From Marinicella algicola (GTDB lineage Bacteria > Pseudomonadota > Gammaproteobacteria > Xanthomonadales > Marinicellaceae): a DNA stretch of 64,000 nt. The notes below the pieces were generated by a model that worked only from the letters and a program-made list of their open reading frames with translations, searched no databases and was not told where the DNA came from. A program made the translations under genes and the position numbers. Where the stretch lies: positions 188,501 to 252,500 of the forward strand of contig NZ_JAQOMR010000001.1 of NCBI RefSeq assembly GCF_028401385.1. The letters run 5' to 3'. Position 1 is the stretch's first letter; each line of letters starts with the position of its first letter. This document shows, one piece after another, positions 59,517 to 64,000 of the stretch.

Positions 59517-60994
59517 GTGAGTGATGATCCCACGTCTCAATGGAAGACGCTTGACAAGGACTTGAACCGTCTAACGCGTCTGGAAGAGGCGACCATGTAC
59601 ACCGCCCGCCCTCTGGTGGGCGTTGGTGTCAGTCTCGTTTTCGTCACGCTGACTGTGGTTGCGGCGGCAATCTTTACCGGTGGAGAGCCGCAAAGCCTGG
59701 CGGTTATCGTTGCCGCCGCCTTTGGCGCCTATATGGCGCTCAACATTGGCGCCAATGACGTGGCCAACAATATGGGCCCCGCCGTCGGCGCCAAGGCGCT
59801 TTCGCTGCTTGGGGCCATTGCAATTGCCGCCATTTGCGAAAGTGCCGGTGCTTTGCTCGCCGGCGGCGATGTGGTCTCGACGATTTCCAAGGGCATCATC
59901 GACCCTTCGGCGCTCTCCAGCACGGCCGTGTTCGTGCGCGCGATGATGGCGGCATTGTTGGCCGCTTCTGTCTGGGTCAATGTTGCGACCTGGATCGGTG
60001 CGCCGGTTTCAACCACCCACTCCATGGTCGGCGGCGTAATGGGCGCGGGTATTATGGCGGCAGGGCTGGCAACGGTGAACTGGCCAACCATGGGCGCGAT
60101 CGCGGCAAGCTGGGTAATCTCGCCGCTCCTCGGTGGGGCTATTGCGGCGGCCATGCTCGCCTTCATCAAGTGGCGGGTCATCTATGTCGAGGACAAGATC
60201 GCGGCCGCGCGGATCTGGGTGCCGGTGCTGATCGGGGTAATGAGTGCCGCCTTTGCTGTCTATCTCTCGCTGAAGGGGCTGAAGAAAGTCGTTTCTATCG
60301 ATTTTCCCACGGCCCTGGTGATTGGTGTCGCGGCGGGGTTTTTGATGTGGCTCATTTCGGTGCCGTTCATCCGGCGCCAGTCCGCTGGCCTCGAAAACCG
60401 CAACCGGTCACTGAAAACGTTGTTCCGACTGCCGTTGGTGGTCTCTGCAGCGCTGCTTTCCTTCGCCCATGGCGCCAATGACGTGGCCAATGCGGTGGGT
60501 CCGCTGGCGGCCATCGCCTATGTGCAGAAATCCGCGGCTGTTGCTGGCCAGGTTGTTATCCCGCTCTGGGTGATGTTGATCGGTGCGCTTGGGATTTCCT
60601 TCGGTCTCGTGCTGTTCGGACCGAAGCTGATTGGCATGGTCGGCAGCCAGATCACCAAGCTTAACCCGATGCGCGCCTATTGTGTTGCGCTGTCCGCAGC
60701 CGTGACGGTGATCGCCGCCTCCTGGCTCGGCTTGCCCGTCAGTTCAACCCACATTGCCGTTGGCGGCGTGTTTGGTGTCGGCTTCTTCCGCGAATGGTAT
60801 GTGGAGAGGCGCGCCCGTCGCATTGAGATGGAGCGGCCCGTCGCTCGGCGGATCCCGGGCAGGAGCGCGCCCGCCGCAAGCTGGTGCGTCGCTCGCATTT
60901 CATGACCATCATTGCCGCCTGGGTGATCACGGTGCCGGCGGCGGCACTTCTGTCAGCCGGCTGTTTCCTGCTTCTGCAACTGATCGGATTTTGA
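59517..60994 (+). CDS. pit: PiT-family inorganic phosphate transporter, one frameshift
   Basis: About 492 residues from GTG 59517. Both PiT signature repeats are present: LNIGANDVANNMGPAVGAKAL and HGANDVANAVGPLAAI, each with GAPVSTTHSMVGGV / GLPVSSTHIAVGGVFGVGF partners. Near 60855 the frame shifts and the last segment reads RKLVRRSHFMTIIAAWVITV to TGA 60992. It imports phosphate with protons or metal-phosphate complexes. The neighbouring Nudix enzyme also deals with phosphate compounds. Confidence 0.93.
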
Positions 60995-61018
60995 GTTTCC
61001 GGGGCCGTTGCTCAAAAG

Positions 61019-61681
61019 TCACTTTCCGAGTGCGATTCCCATAAGCGCTTTCGCATCATCGCTGGCCCATTCTGCGGGGCCATTGAGCGATCCGAGCAGG
61101 CAACCGTTTTCGTCGATCAGGATGGTGGAGGGCAGGCCGAAGGCGAGGCCGTCCTTTTTCATTGTGTTGAAGACGCCCATGGTCTCGTCGCGATAGTAGG
61201 CGAGGGATGAAATGCCGATCTCGTCGAGGAACTTCTTCGGCTTTTCATCCGAACCGGTATCGATATTGACGGCAACGACCTCGAAGCTGGCGCTGCCCAT
61301 CTCCGCTTCGAGTTTATCGAGCGCAGGCATTTCCTCGCGGCAGGGTACGCACCATGTCGCCCACAGGTTCAACAGCACGGTCTTGCCCTCGAAAGCGGAA
61401 AGCGAGGTTTCGCCGTCCGCGCTGCGAAAGGCGAGGTCTTGGATCGGGCGCGGCTTTTCGGCGGGAATGAAGGCGGCAACCTCGCCCTTTGCCAGCGGTT
61501 TCAGGGTGGCAGCGGTCTCAATAGCCATTTCGCACTGGTCTGCAGTCGCCAGTTCGCCAGCGCCATTGCCAGTCAGCGTGTTTTTCACGTATACCGCCAC
61601 TGCGCCGGCGATAAGCCCGGCAACAAGCGCGACCAGAACAAGTCTGGCGGAGATGGGGCTCTTGCGGCTCTTCTTCGTCAT
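61019..61681 (-). CDS. tlpA: TlpA-like membrane-anchored thioredoxin
   Basis: 220 residues. The N-terminal anchor is [19 protein letters not shown]. The redox site is Cys111-x-x-Cys114 in [15 protein letters not shown], and GLPSTILID holds the cis-Pro. TlpA reduces periplasmic cysteines, for example in cytochrome-oxidase copper-site assembly. It is divergent from argH, the usual rhizobial order. Confidence 0.93.
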   Translation of the reverse strand: MTKKSRKSPISARLVLVALVAGLIAGAVAVYVKNTLTGNGAGELATADQCEMAIETAATLKPLAKGEVAAFIPAEKPRPIQDLAFRSADGETSLSAFEGKTVLLNLWATWCVPCREEMPALDKLEAEMGSASFEVVAVNIDTGSDEKPKKFLDEIGISSLAYYRDETMGVFNTMKKDGLAFGLPSTILIDENGCLLGSLNGPAEWASDDAKALMGIALGK

Positions 61682-61704
61682 GTCACTCTCCAGATAGGCA
61701 CGTC

Positions 61705-63101
61705 ATGGCTTCCGATAACAGCACCTCGAACACAATGTGGGGCGGGCGTTTCGCCTCCGGTCCCGACGCGATCATGGAGGAGATAAATGCCTCCATCGAT
61801 TTCGACAAGGCTCTCTATAACGAGGACATCGACGGTTCGATCGCGCATGCCACCATGCTTGCCGCCAAAGGCATCATTTCGGAAGAGGACAAGGCGTCAA
61901 TTCTTTCAGGGCTTTCAACAATTCGTCGTGAGATCGAGGAGGGCAGCTTCACTTTCTCACGCCAGCTTGAAGATATTCACATGAATATCGAATCGCGGCT
62001 GCGCGAGTTGATCGGGGCTGCGGCGGGGCGTCTGCACACCGCCCGTTCGCGCAACGATCAGGTGGCACTCGATTTCCGCCTGTGGGTCAAGAAGGAACTG
62101 TCAAAGACCGAGGCGGCTTTAACCCGGCTCATCAGCGTGTTTCTCGCCCGCGCGGAAGAACATGCCGAAACGGTGATGCCCGGCTTTACTCATTTGCAGA
62201 CCGCCCAGCCGGTGACCTTCGGTCATCATTGCCTGGCGTATGTGGAAATGTTCGGGCGCGACCGCAAGCGGGTGCGCCACGCCATCGAGCACCTGGACGA
62301 AAGCCCGCTGGGGGCTGCGGCCCTTGCTGGCACCGGCTTTGCCATTGACCGCCATATGACGGCAGCGGCTCTCGGTTTTGAGGGCGGGCCGACGCGCAAC
62401 TCCATCGACACAGTGTCAGACCGCGATTTCGCGCTGGAATTCCTGTCGATTGCCGCCATCTGCGGCACGCATCTTTCGCGGCTTGCCGAGGAAATTGTGA
62501 TCTGGTCGACGCCGCAGTTCAATTTCGTGCGGCTGTCCGACAGTTTTTCGACCGGCTCCTCGATCATGCCGCAGAAGAAGAACCCTGATGCCGCAGAACT
62601 GGTGCGCGCCAAGACCGGCCGCGTCAACGGCGCATTGGTGGCGCTTCTGACCGTGATGAAGGGCCTGCCGCTCGCCTATTCAAAGGACATGCAGGAAGAC
62701 AAGGAACAGGTCTTCGACGCTGCGAAAAGCCTAGAACTCGCCATTGCCGCCATGACCGGCATGATCGGCGACCTGACGGTCAACACCGCGTCAATGAAGG
62801 CCGCCGCCGGTTCGGGCTTTTCCACCGCGACGGATCTTGCCGACTGGCTGGTGCGCGAGGCGGGACAGCCCTTCCGTGACGCCCATCATGCGACCGGCCA
62901 CGCGGTTGCCCTTGCTGAAAAAAGGGCACCGACCTCGCCGGTCTGACGCTGGACGAGCTTCAGGCAATCAACCCGGCGATCACCGAGGGTATTTTCGACG
63001 TGCTTACGGTCGAGGCGTCGGTTGCCAGCCGCAAGAGCTTCGGCGGAACAGCGCCTGACGAAGTGCGCAAGCAGATCGCCTGGTGGCGCGATCACGTTTG
63101 A
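61705..63101 (+). CDS. argH: Argininosuccinate lyase, one frameshift
   Basis: About 466 residues. It starts [20 protein letters not shown], with [33 protein letters not shown] and the superfamily signature [17 protein letters not shown]. Near 62922 one A is missing from an A-run (six for seven), restoring [18 protein letters not shown] and the end WWRDHV at TGA 63099. The enzyme makes arginine and fumarate and is normally needed for prototrophy, so the shift is probably a sequence error. Confidence 0.96.
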
Positions 63102-63190
63102 GTTCGTGTGCGTTTGAGGGTGCACAAGCCCCTCCTGATCAGCTATCAGGTAAGGGATTTGGTTTGAAAAAGCTTGCGGTGGACAACGCC

Positions 63191-63463
63191 ATGCAAAAAC
63201 ACAGGATTGCCGTTGCGGTATTGTTGGTAAGCGTGCTTGCGCTAAGCTCTTGCGGGCGGCGCGGACCGCTGGAAGTGCCACCGGCAACGCCCAAACAGGC
63301 TGAACGCGAGGCTCGCAACGCGAACACGCCGGCCATCCAGATCGCGCCAAACGACAAGCCTGTCATTTTTGACGGGTCAGGTGACAATGTCGTCAATGCC
63401 GGACCGGATAGCGCGATTGACGGCGAGCCCGGCTCGTTCTTTCTCGATTCCCTCATCAACTAG
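63191..63463 (+). CDS. Small lipoprotein (LptM/YifL-like)
   Basis: 90 residues from ATG 63191. The lipobox LALSSC gives lipidated Cys21, followed by GRRGPLEVPPA, the pattern of LptM/YifL proteins between argH and lysA. The E. coli homologue assists LptD maturation in LPS export. Confidence 0.85.
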   Translation: MQKHRIAVAVLLVSVLALSSCGRRGPLEVPPATPKQAEREARNANTPAIQIAPNDKPVIFDGSGDNVVNAGPDSAIDGEPGSFFLDSLIN

Positions 63464-63477
63464 GCCAGGTCTTTTCC

Positions 63478-64000
63478 GTGAACCATTTTGAATATCGCGA
63501 CGGTGTGCTCTTTGCCGAGGGAGTTTCCATTCCGGCGATGGCCGAGGCCGTCGGTACGCCCTTCTATTGTTATTCCACGGCCACCTTTTCTCGTCATTAC
63601 AAGGTGTTCGCTGAGGCCTTTGCCGGAACGGACGCTCTGGTCTGCTATGCCGTGAAGGCCAACTCAAACCAGGCGATCCTGAGAATGTTGGCCGGTCTCG
63701 GGGCGGGCATGGATGTTGTTTCGGAAGGCGAGCTGCGCCGCGCGTTGGCGGCCGGTGTAGACCCGCAGAGGATCGTGTTCTCCGGCGTCGGCAAGACCGT
63801 GCGCGAGATCGATTTTGCGCTTGAGACAGGCATCTACTGTTTCAATGTGGAATCCGAGCCTGAACTCGAGGTCCTGAGCGCCCGCGCGGCGGCCAAGGGT
63901 GTTGAAGCGCCGGTTTCCTTCCGCATCAACCCGGATGTGGACGCCAGGACCCATGCCAAGATCTCGACCGGCAAGAAGGAAAACAAGTTCGGCATCGCCT
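63478..64000 (+). CDS. lysA: Diaminopimelate decarboxylase, 5' part (runs off window)
   Basis: The reading from GTG 63478 gives NHFEYRDGVLFAEGVSIPAM, then PFYCYSTATFSRHY. The PLP lysine is in CYAVKANSNQAIL, followed by GMDVVSEGELRRAL, FSGVGKT and FRINPDVDARTHAKISTG. It makes lysine from meso-diaminopimelate. The last base of the window cuts the barrel domain; no frameshift is seen in this part. Confidence 0.96.
   Translation, partial: MNHFEYRDGVLFAEGVSIPAMAEAVGTPFYCYSTATFSRHYKVFAEAFAGTDALVCYAVKANSNQAILRMLAGLGAGMDVVSEGELRRALAAGVDPQRIVFSGVGKTVREIDFALETGIYCFNVESEPELEVLSARAAAKGVEAPVSFRINPDVDARTHAKISTGKKENKFGIA

Noticed and set aside
1..64000. CRISPR array, prophage, integrative element or phage-defence island
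   Set aside because: No regularly spaced repeats, integrase, att-like direct repeats, toxin-antitoxin or defence-gene families were recognised anywhere in the window.

Overview
The window reads as chromosome of an alphaproteobacterium of the order Hyphomicrobiales (Rhizobiales). The basis is the block tlpA / argH - small lipoprotein - lysA at the right end, the DUF1127 proteins with CCTCCTCC-loop RNAs, the GC-rich codon use and the many ABC uptake systems. The species cannot be named from the sequence. No rRNA, tRNA, CRISPR array, integrase or intact insertion sequence was seen.

Layout. (1) 1-14.8 kb: an IclR regulator fragment, then an amine/amino-alcohol catabolic locus: aldehyde dehydrogenase and an enolase-superfamily enzyme on the minus strand, a divergent MocR regulator, an FAD amine oxidoreductase, a polyamine-type ABC importer, a cupin, a GMC oxidoreductase and ethanolamine ammonia-lyase EutB/EutC. 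(2) 15-24.8 kb: glucuronoxylan-oligosaccharide use, with a FadR-type GntR repressor, a CUT1 importer, GH43 beta-xylosidase and GH67 alpha-glucuronidase. (3) 25.1-29.55 kb: a GntR regulator and a ribose-type ABC importer that looks decayed: no signal peptide on the binding protein and no 3' end on the ATPase. (4) 29.5-36.8 kb: AraC regulator, CUT1 importer and GH42 beta-galactosidase. (5) 37.2-46.7 kb: LacI regulator, ribose-type importer, phosphotriesterase-like hydrolase, amidotransferase-like protein, ribokinase-family kinase (inverted), BtpA-family protein, TenA-like protein and M20 amidohydrolase. I cannot match this combination to a described pathway, and it is the best candidate for new biochemistry. 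(6) 46.7-47.2 kb: a scar with a relic of a second GH43 xylosidase and an IstB-like fragment. (7) 47.2-52.1 kb: TRAP transporter, SMP-30 lactonase and divergent LysR. (8) 52.2-64 kb: a more core-like region with a YrhK-repeat membrane protein, two DUF1127 genes each followed by hairpins with anti-Shine-Dalgarno loops, cold-shock protein, secreted Ntn-hydrolase, Usp/SulP pair, Nudix, PiT transporter, TlpA, ArgH, a lipoprotein and the start of LysA.

A caution governs the whole annotation. About 35-40 genes or gene parts are interrupted by single-base shifts. Most are one base missing from a homopolymer, and even argH is hit. This pattern fits sequencing or assembly error better than mass gene decay. 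I therefore annotate each interrupted gene as one CDS spanning all its frames and note where the shift lies. The loss of the ATPase 3' end near 29.51 kb, the missing signal peptide near 26.06 kb and the scar at 46.7-47.2 kb are not explained by single-base errors and look real.
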